The notes beneath the pieces are model-generated. The model was not told the DNA's origin and searched no databases. It saw nothing but the letters and a program-made list of their open reading frames with translations. Of a DNA stretch of 64,000 nucleotides, positions 1 to 10,900 are shown in pieces (the first letter of the stretch is position 1; the number at the start of each line of letters is the position of its first letter). This DNA comes from Kappaphycus alvarezii (Eukaryota; Rhodophyta; Florideophyceae; Gigartinales; Solieriaceae), in the NCBI GenBank assembly GCA_002205965.3, contig NADL03000001.1:1426001-1490000 (forward strand), read 5' to 3'. The position numbers were made by a program, and so were the translations under genes.

Positions 1-1025
1 CGATTAAGTGCTCTATAATCGACCACACCTCTCAATTTGTCTTTCTCTTGGACGAAGAATAACGGTGACCCATACGGTGACTTACTTGGCCTGATCTTCT
101 TATTTCTCAGCAAATCTTCCACATATTCTTTTGCAGCTTTCAATTCCGCTGGGGATAACTGAAACAATGGACGATGAGGTGGCTTAGAACCTTTCTCAAC
201 CTCAATTTCGTGATCCACACTTCTCTTTGGTGGTAGTCCAGCTGGTAGTTTCCCTTTGAAGACATCCTTAAACTTAGACAACAGCTTTTCCAGACTAGCA
301 TTTTTCTGACTATTGATTGCAGAGGGCTTTTTCAACTTAATCTCATTCGCATTGATCAGTTGATAAACATTGAAATCTCTCCCATGATTCTTTCTCCTAA
401 TCATGTTCCGGAATTTCTTAACTCCAATGTTTGTTACTCTTACTTCCATCGGAATATCTTCTACTATCGGGAGCACGTCATCGTTAACCTTCACAACCCG
501 GCGCTGATAATCAATATCTGGATTGTTGGCAACATGCCATGGCATTCCTAGAAGCACATCATATCTACAATCTGCAACGACCCAATTGGACGTGAACAGA
601 TAGGAACCAATCTTCAATGTAGCTCCCAGGATAACTTCCGACGTTTTCTCCTTTGACTTCTTGCTCGAATGATTCACAGTGGCTTTGACATTCTTAAATC
701 GAAACTTTTCTTTGTTTCGAACTGCAAAGTCCCTAGATACTACGTTTGTATTACATCCGTCGTCTTTGAGGACAGACGCTTTCACATTATTTAGCGTCCC
801 GTCAAGTAAGATTAATTCCTCGGTTGGAATATCTTCCTCTTTGACCTGGATGTCGTCTTCATGACAATTAACGATAGTATTGGACTCCAAACTAGTCTTC
901 AAACCTTCTATCGCATGATCTCTTTGACTTTTCTCAACTTCAGAGCTATCACCAGTGCAAATCTCTTCTTTCAACACTGGACTCTGTATACTTTGTCTTA
1001 GTTGTTTACCTCTGCAACAAGACGA
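1..1025 (-). CDS. pol: Ty3/gypsy pol, 5' part (protease and start of reverse transcriptase)
   Basis: This frame is open on the minus strand from the stop at 1026 to the window edge. It first gives a retropepsin-like region with the active-site stretch LKDDGCNTNVVS (the usual D-S/T-G appears as D-D-G) and, further on, DVLLGMPWHVANNPDIDY, a typical flap-side motif of gypsy proteases. It then enters reverse transcriptase: EYVEDLLRNKKIRPS, SPYGSPLFFVQEKD and GVVDYRALN, the standard N-terminal palm motifs of Ty3/gypsy RT. The polymerase YxDD box, RNase H and integrase would lie beyond the left edge. The frame is +1 relative to gag, which ends at 1081, so expression would need a +1 shift or reinitiation. 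No internal stop is seen, so the element may be fairly young. Confidence 0.88.
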
Positions 1026-1080
1026 TTAAAGTCACTCATACTTGGTCCAACCGGAGCGCTTTTTCCTTTCGGCGGACCTC

Positions 1081-1881
1081 TTAGTTTTCCGACTCTAGAC
1101 CACTGTCAATAACTTGAGCATTATTCGATGCAATCTTACTTTCCTTATGGTCATTATGTTTCCATGGCCTGCAACCTACTTTGTGACATACAAAGCAGCG
1201 GTTCTCTCTGTACAACCTTTCTTTATCTTTGTCAAATCGACGATTCCTGATTCGATTTTGACCACTGTTGTACCTCTTCTCCACGTTACCGATCTCCATA
1301 GGAACGGGAGCCTGGCTTGGAACATAACTCGACTGTTCACCAAACCTAGAGAACATTCCAGATCCACGTAAAGCACTGTCAACATTCAGAGCGATTCGGG
1401 CAGCTTCTTCCACGTTTGTAACATTATTCTTGAGGACTTCTAGCCTAACCTGTGGCTTGAGTCCGGAGATAAACTTATCTAGCATTTCATCCATTGAGAT
1501 ACCAGGGATGCTCAGAGCCACGTTTCTAAACTCTGAGAGATAAGCTGCAACAGAGTACTTCTGATGCAAACTCCTCAGCTTGTCTCTTGCACGTCGAACA
1601 CTATCAGCGGGTATAAACTCAGCCCTTACCAAATTCTTAAACTCATCAAAAGAATCTGGAACTGCATTGGAGGCAACTTTCATGAACCACCAACTTGCAG
1701 CTGTGCCCGTAAACAAGGTTGTAGCATACATAATCCTAGCTCTATCGTTCAGTGCTAGATCCATATTTTGCATCTGAACGAGCGTAAGGTACTGTTCGAG
1801 CTGGTACAACCAGGTTTCCACGACGAGCCTATCCCGAGTGCCCTTGAACTGCTCTGGCTTATTCGGCTTCAAGAACGACAT
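1081..1881 (-). CDS. gag: Ty3/gypsy Gag polyprotein
   Basis: A 266-residue ORF with the retrotransposon Gag fold signature: FKGTRDRLVVETWLYQLEQY near residues 12-31, GTAASWW (59-65), the F-x-x-x-F helix region around 78-90, and an L-x-x-x-Q-x-x-S-V-x-x-Y pattern around 102-114. A basic linker (about 200-227) leads to one zinc-knuckle-like motif with C229, C232, C237 and H242. Its order is C-x2-C-x4-C-x4-H, not the usual C-x2-C-x4-H-x4-C. Gag would package the element RNA into cytoplasmic particles. It follows a long leader holding the primer site and twin hairpins, and is followed in another frame by pol. The ATG at 1879-1881 is the first in frame. Confidence 0.88.
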   Translation of the reverse strand: MSFLKPNKPEQFKGTRDRLVVETWLYQLEQYLTLVQMQNMDLALNDRARIMYATTLFTGTAASWWFMKVASNAVPDSFDEFKNLVRAEFIPADSVRRARDKLRSLHQKYSVAAYLSEFRNVALSIPGISMDEMLDKFISGLKPQVRLEVLKNNVTNVEEAARIALNVDSALRGSGMFSRFGEQSSYVPSQAPVPMEIGNVEKRYNSGQNRIRNRRFDKDKERLYRENRCFVCHKVGCRPWKHNDHKESKIASNNAQVIDSGLESEN

Positions 1882-2373
1882 TTTTCACAACCTTTTTTCT
1901 TCTTCTATTCAATTTTTCTCTCTTGACTTATTATCCACTTGATACTTTAGGGAGCCGTCCCTTGGCGACGGGTCCTCTTCCCGCAAGAGAGTGATACAAA
2001 CTCTTCGTAACCCACACCCGGGAGTTACGGTGATCTATATCTGTTCGGGATATCCCCACCAGTCTTTTGTTAAAGACCCTTCGGTGTCCTTACCCTATAA
2101 GAAAAGATCTCGAGCCGACCAAAAGATACTTCTCAATCACAGAACCTAAGTTCTTTCCCACTACCCAAATGAGGTTGCTCCTACCTGATCAAACCTAGAG
2201 CGCGTTACTCGAATCCTTGTCCCAGTCGGTCGACCTAGCTAACAGCCAATAGTCGAGAGGATTATTTGAGAATACGTAGGCGACTCGGCGCAGAATAACC
2301 AAAATCAAAGTAGGCGAAGATATCGAAGATACCTAGCAGCCTATCTAGTTCTCCCTGCAGAACTGGACTACTT
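1882..2373 (-). other. Untranslated leader between hairpins and gag
   Basis: About 490 bases of the gypsy element's 5' leader, between the twin hairpins and the gag start. I see no ORF of note. Such a leader normally holds packaging and translation signals; nothing specific is recognised here. Confidence 0.5.
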
Positions 2374-2444
2374 GCACGCACCTGGCACTCCAGCCCACAG
2401 GTGGTGCTTACCAACGACTGGCACTCCAGCCCACAGTCGTGGTA
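2374..2444 (-). other. Two tandem stem-loops with identical loops and covarying stems
   Basis: On the plus strand, hairpin 1 has arms 2374-2384 and 2398-2407; hairpin 2 has arms 2409-2420 and 2434-2444. Both enclose the same 13-nt loop GCACTCCAGCCCA. The inner six pairs differ completely in sequence (CACCTG/CAGGTG against CGACTG/CAGTCG), and each stem has one bulged base exactly six pairs from the loop, followed by 4-5 more pairs. The two are one nucleotide apart. In the element's sense (minus strand) they start about 38 nt after the start of the primer binding site, where retroviruses and LTR elements keep dimerisation and packaging signals. The structure is seen directly; the role is inference. 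Confidence 0.8.
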
Positions 2445-2471
2445 CTAACTGATCTCCTTCGGCCAACTGGG

Positions 2472-2482
2472 CGATGCTACCA
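2472..2482 (-). other. Primer binding site, tRNA-iMet type
   Basis: On the minus strand this reads TGGTAGCATCG, starting one nucleotide after the LTR end. It is complementary to a tRNA 3' end CGATGCTACCA. That implies an A1:U72 first acceptor pair, the hallmark of eukaryotic initiator tRNA-Met. The host tRNA itself is not in the window. Confidence 0.65.
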
Positions 2483-2483
2483 G

Positions 2484-2839
2484 TGAAACGAAAGAGTAGT
2501 TGGGGCAAAGGAAGACAGTTGAAATAAACTCAGATGTTGACTTTGATCGATGTTGAAAAATGTTTGTTGGTTGTTCCTGCCGCTACTCGGCATCTACGAC
2601 CTCTTATATAGTGCTTTGTACCCCCCTCAATGGGTGTAAAAACACACATTACAAATAAACTAACTGGACGCGTCTAATGTGCTCTAAAATACTCTAGAAC
2701 ACTAATCCGAAACGTCTAGATGCATTACAGCAATGCATAATAAAATTCTACACGCAAAATAAAAATGCCACGCTAAATAGCATTGCTGGCATATCTCAAG
2801 AGGCGTCCATAACATTCTAGTAAACACTAGATTGTTACA
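2484..2839 (-). repeat. 5' LTR of the gypsy element (356 bp)
   Basis: On the minus strand the LTR would begin TGTAACAAT at 2839 and end GTTTCA at 2484, giving TG...CA ends. A TATA box lies inside at 2603-2610, and a primer binding site follows after one nucleotide. The 3' LTR lies outside the window, so the ends cannot be confirmed by comparison. The candidate 5-bp target duplication on this side would be CCAGC at 2840-2844. Confidence 0.65.
2603..2610 (-). promoter_or_regulatory. LTR TATA box
   Basis: The minus strand reads TATATAAG at 2610-2603. Transcription would start about 25-35 bases downstream, near 2575, giving an R-U5 region of roughly 90 nt before the primer binding site. Confidence 0.6.
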
Positions 2840-2971
2840 CCAGCAGTTGTAGGAGCTGTCATTTTTGTGAGAGCTTCATACTGCAGCGAGTCGATTGTAA
2901 CTACTTTTTTGTTGATTATTCGTCCACATCAGTGGACTTCGTTAGTTACGATTTGGTTTACACGCTCAATT

Positions 2972-3193
2972 TTAACCCGCAATTTTGACATAATTCGAAG
3001 ACGGCCCTAAGTCTATGCAATAGTGCTGAAGAGACAAAACATATTCGAGAATATCGTCGAGGTAAATGAGAAGATAAAGATGGCCAAAGAACGCCTCCAT
3101 GGGTGATTGGAAATACGCGATAGCATTAACGCACCGTGAAGAACTAGATTTGGGGATAAGACTCCGAAAGAGTATGAAATGATTGATACTCAC
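2972..3193 (-). pseudogene. Fossil Ty3/gypsy reverse transcriptase
   Basis: The 73-residue frame contains YFQSPMEAFFGHLYLL followed by IYLDDILEYVLSLQHY. This matches the gypsy RT stretch of the form FQ-x-x-M-x-x-x-F-G-x-L...VYLDDIL-x-x-S, including the polymerase Y-x-D-D box. Flanking sequence is degenerate and the usual upstream motifs are only faintly visible up to about 3350. It is a short, decayed relic unrelated in frame or position to the gypsy element at the left edge. Confidence 0.65.
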
Positions 3194-4017
3194 GGAATTT
3201 TTCGTTCAGAGTGAATTGGCAGTAGACCTATAGGAATTCCAAATTGTAGCAACACTTACAGCCAGTAAGATTGCACATATATTTTTGCATGATGCATTGG
3301 ATAAGCGGCCTTTCTTTTTTGCAAGCTGAAGGTCTTAAGTCGGCCGTGAATTGTAATATTTCATTCCCAGGCTTAGATTAGATAAAAGGCGCTAATTTCA
3401 CTTGAACGCAGTATTGTTAGTTATTTGGTAAGATTCAATGGGTTCTTGCACTTTTTTCAGTAACGAAAATTTCTCAGGTGAGTAAAGTGCTGTCGAGCTT
3501 TGGCAGAGCGCATTGGGCCTTCGAGCTCAATTTTCATTGGTTCAAAATCTACGAAAGGATATTTTCCCAATGTACGCGAAAAATATCTTTGAAATCAGCA
3601 AATATGCTCTCCACTGTTCCCTTAGAATCTCTGAACAGATATTCCATGCATTTAGACACAAAATAATTTATTGCGTCTGGATTTCATTTTCTTCTAAAGA
3701 TCCGACTTCGACTTTTCTTGAATCGATTTTAACGCCTAATTTCAGCGGAAATTTTTCGTTTGATATCATACTTTCAGAATTTGTTGACTGAAACAGGCAG
3801 TACTTTAGGCCTACTGTTCCAACTTTCGCGATATATACTTTAACCTAAGGTCCACTGCAGTCAATAAAAACGAGTAAATTGATCTATTCTGCAAGCAAAT
3901 ATTTGAAATTAAGGCTATAAGCAACGAGGAAAGGATTTTTCGAAAATGATTTGTCTCGCGCATTGATTTTCAGGATCAGCATGGTTGTCATTGTCAAAGA
4001 GAATTTTGAATTTGAAA
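3194..4017. other. AT-rich spacer, probably extended RT fossil
   Basis: No gene is recognised. The left part (to about 3350) may be the decayed N-terminal continuation of the RT fossil. Short plus-strand frames at 3478-3791 show no recognisable domain. Confidence 0.4.
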
Positions 4018-4431
4018 TTAAGAGGTCGACAAAGCCAAGACATTGTCTGAATGAATTAGTTGATCTGTAATGTGCTTTCGATACAATATACGTCCATAGA
4101 TGGCTTCTAACTTCTCTGCTTTAGACGAGAGACGAGTTGGTACGAAAATGACTCGATTTCCAAGGAAATCGGAAATTGTCTCTGAGATAGCACCTAGGTC
4201 AGCATTAGATTCGATCCGAAATGAGAGTTTGAATCTTCCAAGTTCTGTTCGAACCATGGAGGCATCATTTTGAGCGTATAGATCCGAAATATGAGGTTTT
4301 TCGGTAGTTCTCTTGCCCCCAGACTGAGTCGCTGCGGGAACATTTGGCTCAACGTCTTTCTTTTTACTGTCACGGTATTCTTCCAAGAGCTTTTCAGATT
4401 GCTCCTTAATTAGGATTTTAAAATCCTTCAC
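4018..4431 (-). CDS. Orphan ORF, 137 aa, function unknown
   Basis: A clean frame in otherwise AT-rich sequence. The N-terminal third is lysine- and glutamate-rich and probably helical (KILIKEQSEKLLEEYRDSKK). The second half reads like a folded alpha/beta unit (FKLSFRIESNADLGAISETISDFLG, then VIFVPTRLSSKAEKLEAIYGRILY). I do not recognise a family. It could be the last exon of a gene, a retroelement fragment, or chance. No promoter or partner gene is evident nearby. Confidence 0.3.
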   Translation of the reverse strand: MKDFKILIKEQSEKLLEEYRDSKKKDVEPNVPAATQSGGKRTTEKPHISDLYAQNDASMVRTELGRFKLSFRIESNADLGAISETISDFLGNRVIFVPTRLSSKAEKLEAIYGRILYRKHITDQLIHSDNVLALSTS

Positions 4432-7400
4432 AAGGTGTTTCCTGTTATTTTAGGACTAACAAATGGAGGTAAAAGTTTCTTAGGAGGGATAGCTTTCATG
4501 TTTGATGCTAGAGAATTACTATATTTTTACTATATTTTAGTATCCAGTGGTTATGTAGAAGAAAATAGTTGGGCATTTTTTCCCAAAATTTCGTGAACGT
4601 GGCACGTAGAGTTGAGTTAATCGCATAAAAGCATTACTTCTTCGAAAATCAGCTTTTTCTGACAAAAAATCCATGAACTTGAATTAATTCCTTTTCAGGT
4701 CAGCATTATCAAGTTACGAAGTTTCCTCCAAATGCTTATTTAGTGTAATTGGATGCAATAGCGAAATGATTTGTTTAATCGTGGTCTCCTAATAGTTTCT
4801 GCAAAATCGCGTGGTCTTTTTCTCAGAAAGATCTAGATAAGATACCGATAACATAATAATGCTAAGTCGAGCATAGATTTCTTCTTGTATAGCTCGAGGT
4901 TTCGCTTGACCTATGCGAACTCTGCTTCAACCGATAAAGTTCTGCGGTATCTTATATTTACTCAAGTTTCGCTTTGTACACTGCTTCAGTGCATTATGTG
5001 ACCGACTTGATGTTTACAACAAAGATAAGAACACGTTCGACTACTTAAAGAATGTTTTAGGGAAACATGACCGATAAGTTTCAGCTAAAAGTCCACGCTG
5101 TGCAGATATAGCGTCTTCATAAGCCTCCCAGTCGTCCAACAAGACTTGCATCGCCTTACGAGATATGAAATGTATTCTTGGTTCTTTTATAGGTGCAAAT
5201 AGATGTGAAATAGAAATTCTGCTACCATTTTAACCTATTTGATCAACCGACTTAATTCGCGCGGCTGAATTTAAACTTTTGCGCGTTGGATCACGGATAA
5301 TATAGTCAATGAGCGACGTCATGGCCGAGGCTTGGGGGGGTAGATTCGCTCCAGCGCTCGGCTTCTTACTGTGTCGACGTGGTACATGTTGGCGCGCTCG
5401 GAGCGGCAGCTTCAAAAATCTCCGGCTAGCGGCTGCGATGATCCGAGTATATTTGATCGCTATAGCAAAATTTTCTTCTAATACTTTCTGCTCAGGTTCT
5501 GGTAGCAGAACTAGGCGCCTTTAATGTAGTCGCTCTTGAAGAAAAGACAAATTGAAGGCGAAGGTGAATAGAAAGCACTAAAACTTGGTGCTTTAATTTT
5601 CGCAGTCAATCCCCCTACGTTTCAAGACACCGTGTCATGGAACGTAGAAGATTGGCACTCGAAAGCGAAGAGGAGGGTTTGTAGCGTTTTTGAGTGAGCA
5701 AGAGAAGCAAATACTAGTGTCTATCCGCGATAGATCTGTCTTCATATGAGGCACACTCTGTCCTTATATGAGGACAACCTCTTCATCAACAAAAATGTAC
5801 AGTAACTAAAAATGTTTGGGGACCCGTAAATTTAGTAAAAAATATACTCAAAAAATAGAACTACACTACGGGGTGCTCAGTGACTTGAACTGTAGCGGAG
5901 AATTTTCTGGTTACTATAATTTATGGAAGATGCGGTCGGTTGTATCCACGTCGCTAGCGCGCTCTACCCAACTTAGGCTGAAGCATATACCTGAAGGAAT
6001 AAATGTCGCAAGTCGGAACTAAAGTCGAAAGTTATCAAGTGGTTATAAAGTAGTTAGTACCCTGACTAGCGCTAAAATTATCGAAAAGTTGTTTTGATCG
6101 AGCTTCACTACTGTTTAAACTATAAGTTAGCAAAAAACAACGGAAGAAGAATATTTTCTACTTAAATTTGTCCTCATATGAGGACAATGGTCCGATAGAT
6201 ACTAGCCGATAGGAATTACGGAAATGTAAAACTATAAATTCTAAAATAGAATTCCCTGTCTGACACTGAAAATTTAAACGATGTGGTTGTAGTGCACGGC
6301 TGACTGCAGCGACAGAACAATATCACATTTAAACCCAAAAGAGTTCACGGGCACGCTTCAACTGAGCGCGCCGATGAAGTTACTATGAGCTCGGAGGTAG
6401 TCCTAGTTTGTCTTTACAGGGTCCGTATACTCACATTTCTAGAGAAGTAGTAAAAAGAGGGAAAGGTATTTGAGGTCTTTTGGCTGAGATATGAGTAAAT
6501 GACAGCGTTAGCCGCGTTATCGCAGAATAATAGAATCAATAGTACCATTTTCCGTTTTTTTGAAACAGACGGTGTAAGGATTCTTGCGCTGATGTAACAG
6601 ACTTCGACCTTCAAAAAGCTTAATTTGAAGGCGTTGCACAGCAATCTCTAATCTTTTTGTATTAAAATTCTTTGGCGAATTAGTAAATGCCACTATCAAC
6701 TATTTGGGACGCTGCAATGGCATGAATTAAGTGTCAGCGCTGTATTTACTATAGCTCTTAGACGAAAAGAACCCACCAAGGATGGCCATATTTGGTGACT
6801 CCGCGTTAATAAGTGACACGAATATTGCAAAATGTAAAATCGTGTGTGGAAGGAGGGCTAATGAAACTAATGACATTCCCTTCTCGGCATTCCTTGAAGC
6901 TGTAGCTATCATCCTACAACGAATAATGTCTTGGCAAAGGCAAGGTGCTGAATAGTACATGCAAGCGATTTAAGCCCCATTTCCATCATTGAAAGTTCCA
7001 CTTCCAGGGGATGAGAATAAAAGAGGGAGAATGATCACAATATGTTGCCTTCTATTTAGATAAAGGAAAAGGATAGTTGTTTTGAATCAGATCAAAAATT
7101 CAAAAACATAGTAAAGATCCGCAATAACCTTCAAGAAGTGTTGGGTCCTGAATTCGCGCTCTCCTCTCCCCTCTCAGACAGGGCCCCCAAACTAGCATCC
7201 ATATTACTTAACAAGGCATTAGTAAGGGGAAGGCTTTCCTTAACCTTCTTTTTCACAAGTTGCTTGATTATTTCTTCCGGTATAAGCATTAATCAACCGC
7301 GAACGCCGTCGAGAATACCCCAAGGTGCTATTACACCGTTCTCCTATTCTCATCCATGTCACTCGCAATAGATTCAGATGTAGATTACTTCGATTACGGT

Positions 7401-7437
7401 GCCCAGCGGCGCCACTACGAGGCTTCCATTGACTAGA
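4432..7437. other. Spacer without recognised gene
   Basis: Mixed, mostly AT-rich sequence with short frames on both strands and no domain I can name. Near 5309-5415 two short frames overlap on opposite strands in a more GC-rich patch; they look like chance. Confidence 0.4.
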
Positions 7438-7990
7438 TCAGATTGTTTCGGAATCCTCTACCGTCTCCCATCTCCCACCAGGAGCAAGACTATTGGCATC
7501 ATTATCAACAATATTATCGGCATCGGCATCGCCCTCATCTTCATCTCTGCCAAGTACGCTGGCAGCAAAATTTTCTTGGATGCTTCTAGCAGTTTTTTGA
7601 GGCGTCTTACTTAGGTATAACAGAAGGGATCTCCAGTATTCTTTTTCGCGTTTGCCAGCTTTTCGAAATTGTTCTTCAGGGAATTCTGGTCGCAATTTGG
7701 GCACTCATCGACGACACAACATTCAGCGTACTTTTATGCAACCTCGGCCCCCTGATTGGCCCCAAAAGCTCTCCTTCCACTAAAACTGACATAAGAGCTT
7801 CGGTATTCTCCTTAGAGTAATTCGAAGCACCTGCACGCATCGCAGTTTGAACGTTTTGTGCTTCGAAATGTACCAGAAGATGTTTAACAGTGGCTTTTCC
7901 AATCTCTTGAACTGAAGAAATTCCGAAAATTAGTTTTTCTATGACTTTCCAGATGTTACAAGCGCTGACCCTTTGCGTTTCACACCTCAA
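7438..7990 (-). pseudogene. Broken ORF of unknown function
   Basis: Two minus-strand frames, 7676-7990 (104 aa) and 7438-7704 (88 aa), overlap by 29 bases and look like one coding sequence with a frame break near 7690. The first is helical and lysine-poor (SSVQEIGKATVKHLLVHFEAQ). The second is charged (KAGKREKEYWRSLLLYLSKTPQ) with an acidic stretch DEDEGDADADN. No family is recognised. It could be a decayed gene or element ORF. Confidence 0.3.
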
Positions 7991-10900
7991 ATAAATATAA
8001 CCTTAGCAACATGCTCTTTTACTTCCAATATACAGATATAAAAACTATGAGGTATTTCTTGAAGCCAAATTAAACATGAAAATGAATGAAGACCCTCATT
8101 GCAGCAAATAATAATTATTACCAATGTCTATCCGATGGCTTTATGCATCAATTTGAAACAATAAATCTTCCCTATCATATATGCGAATATCAATGCAGAC
8201 TTTCAGTAACCCATTTTTGGCGACCTGTTTACCAATTTAAGCTCTCAATTAAGGCTTGACGTTTACTAGATTATAATTTCCCTTATTTGCATGATATAGA
8301 ACTATTCGGCGCCATTTTTAAACTGCTTGAGAGTCGAGAATGGTACCAAGCTTCTTACGCACCTTTTTTTCATATGCCAGGATATGACAGAGAGTGCTGT
8401 AAGGGAGGCATGGTCCGGGATAAAAATTAATGTATATCGAAGGGAGAATTATGTGAAAACTCTAACAAAGGCTACACTAGTCCATGTAAATAGTGATGGA
8501 AAGTCACCAAGAAGTTACATGCAAAACATAAAAAATAAACTGTAAATGGTTCTATTGTGACATCCTTTCGCATAGATGGCAATTTTCATTAACATATTGA
8601 GCAATTAATGAATGATTTGACCTTTTCGTTAGTCGTTTATGGACTTCGGAAACACCTCGTATTCCATTACGTAACAGAAAATTCTGAAAATTTTACAGAG
8701 CGCCAAGCACTGGACCGAATCTTAATCTTAATCACAACGGATACAGCTGATGAAGTCGGAGCGCCTTCAAGATTAAAGTCATTTTCGCCGTCATAACATC
8801 CGCTCTGGGAAAAGTAAACATCAAAAGACTATACTAGTTTCAGTAAGCATGCAGAGAATGTTAAATATTTCCTTTCAAACGTTGAAACTTCAAAAATTCA
8901 TGCATATCAAGCGATTTTCTGGAGTTCGGAAAATTGGCATCATGGCGACGCTTTCCCGAATCATTTTCTCAGCAAATGAATTTGAAAGTAACTATGAACT
9001 ACAATATTTTTCTAAGAATTCCCTTATTTTGCACGCATCTCTGTCGAAAGGGGTCAATCCTAGCCCATTTCACACAAATAAATTATTTATCAGCAAAATC
9101 CCTTCATTCTTACATGTAGCTTGATATGAACCATTTAGCACTTTTTGCGAGCAGAGGCAAACGCATATTGAATTCATTTTTTCTTCAGCTTTTACCTCAT
9201 TTATTCCACGTATGCGTTCTCGACATGCCCCATACCGAGCAACTCATTCCGTTAGTAAGGCAATTTTACTTTCGGCCCAGCAATCTAGATGTTGGTATAT
9301 TCGCATAGTCTGCCAAGGATTTCAAAATTGAAGCAGGGTACTTTGCATACCTTTGAGGTCCCCAATTTCAGGACATAATTGCCGCTACGTTCTCAATTTC
9401 CACTCTTCTTCTACTCCGATGATTTGTTTTCTTAGGAATAAATACTCCGATGCCGAGACCCGAATCATCATGAACGACAAAGCCGCTCAGGTAGTGAAAG
9501 AGCGATTCAGACGGATTCAAACGGACTTCACTACTTGCAATAAATCATCCCTGGTTTCGCTTTTTTGAAACTTCTGATCAGTTCTTACATTGCATAAACT
9601 GTCCACTTCGGTAGAAAGACGATATAAAGTTCCACTTTTTTCACCGATTCCTGCACTTTCCACCTCGTCAATGTCCCTTCTATCATCTAGTTAATCCTTC
9701 AAATATACCCGCCTGATATCCAAAAAGGACAGATAAACGATTTTATGATAAAGATTTAGATGCGCAGGCACAACAGAGATATGGCTCAGTCCATAAACGC
9801 TAATGATTCCTTTTTGTAATCCCTCTCGGCTTAAATATTTTCCCCAATATAATAACTATTTACCCCTCCTAATCAGTTTAGTATTGAGGAGCTTTCTGAA
9901 AGACTTGGTATTTATCTCTCTTCTACTCATAAACCTCAGTCTCAACAACCACAGAAAATTGCATCAGTAATATCTTTTCCAGTATGCCCCTCTTTTTTAG
10001 CTTTGCGAGCACTTGGAGTCGTTAGCCAATAGTCTCCCGTCTGCTATATTTATAACTCATCATCTCTTTCGCTCTAGAGAGGTATTCGAATTCGGATAGA
10101 TGTCCTTTTGATCTCTTTACCCATACCGTTGTTGAATAGCCTCCCTTCCCTTTCCCACAAGCTTATTTGGAAGTAAATTTCAAAATTTAAACTAACAGGA
10201 GTTATGAAAAGCGTCGATGATCCTACTGAGTGCAAAAAAAACCATAATTTTCAAAACTAAAGCCAAAATTGTGAGAAATTAGTAAGACCTCAACAATGGG
10301 GAGTATTCCCGCATAATTGCCCTCTTTTCCCCTGATTTCTGTATGAGTACTGCCTTTTTCATCCATTTTCTAATTTGACGAAAGGTAGCTCCGGAGATAA
10401 AAATCATAAATTCATGGAGACTTGGCGCAATTTGCTCCACCGATCACTGCGTTATCAGACTCTCGACTGATCTACAAAAGAGCACGCGAGGTTTACTTCC
10501 AACCGCATGCCACCTGAATTTTTCTCCCAACACAACTGATCTCACTTCTCTTTGAGAAATATTCTATATCAATGTAATTTATACGGAAAAAACTTCTCAG
10601 CATCCACTTACGCCCCACGTCTCCCATGAGCTCTCGACTATCGTCGACCTCTCCCTTGTCGCGGGCCACTGCCTTTCGTGCCATTTCGTGTTCTTCAAGG
10701 AATATATATTTGCCCTTTAAATAACCTTCCGGCGCCATACGTCTCAAGGAGGATTTCCTGTAAGCTGCTGAAGTCGTTCAGGCTTAATTTTGTCGTCCAT
10801 TTTAAAATCTCGTAAAAAGTTTTTTAATGCTGTGTGTGCTCCAAATCTTCAACTACATGGCACCGTGGACCAGAAAAAGGTTTGAGCTCTCATAGAACCT

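Noticed and set aside
5230..5524. Overlapping opposite-strand frames in a GC-richer patch
   Set aside because: Neither strand gives a recognisable domain and both are near the length expected by chance.
8327..9568. Series of short plus-strand frames suggesting a multi-exon gene
   Set aside because: No frame shows a domain, codon use looks like the background, and no consistent splice sites link them.
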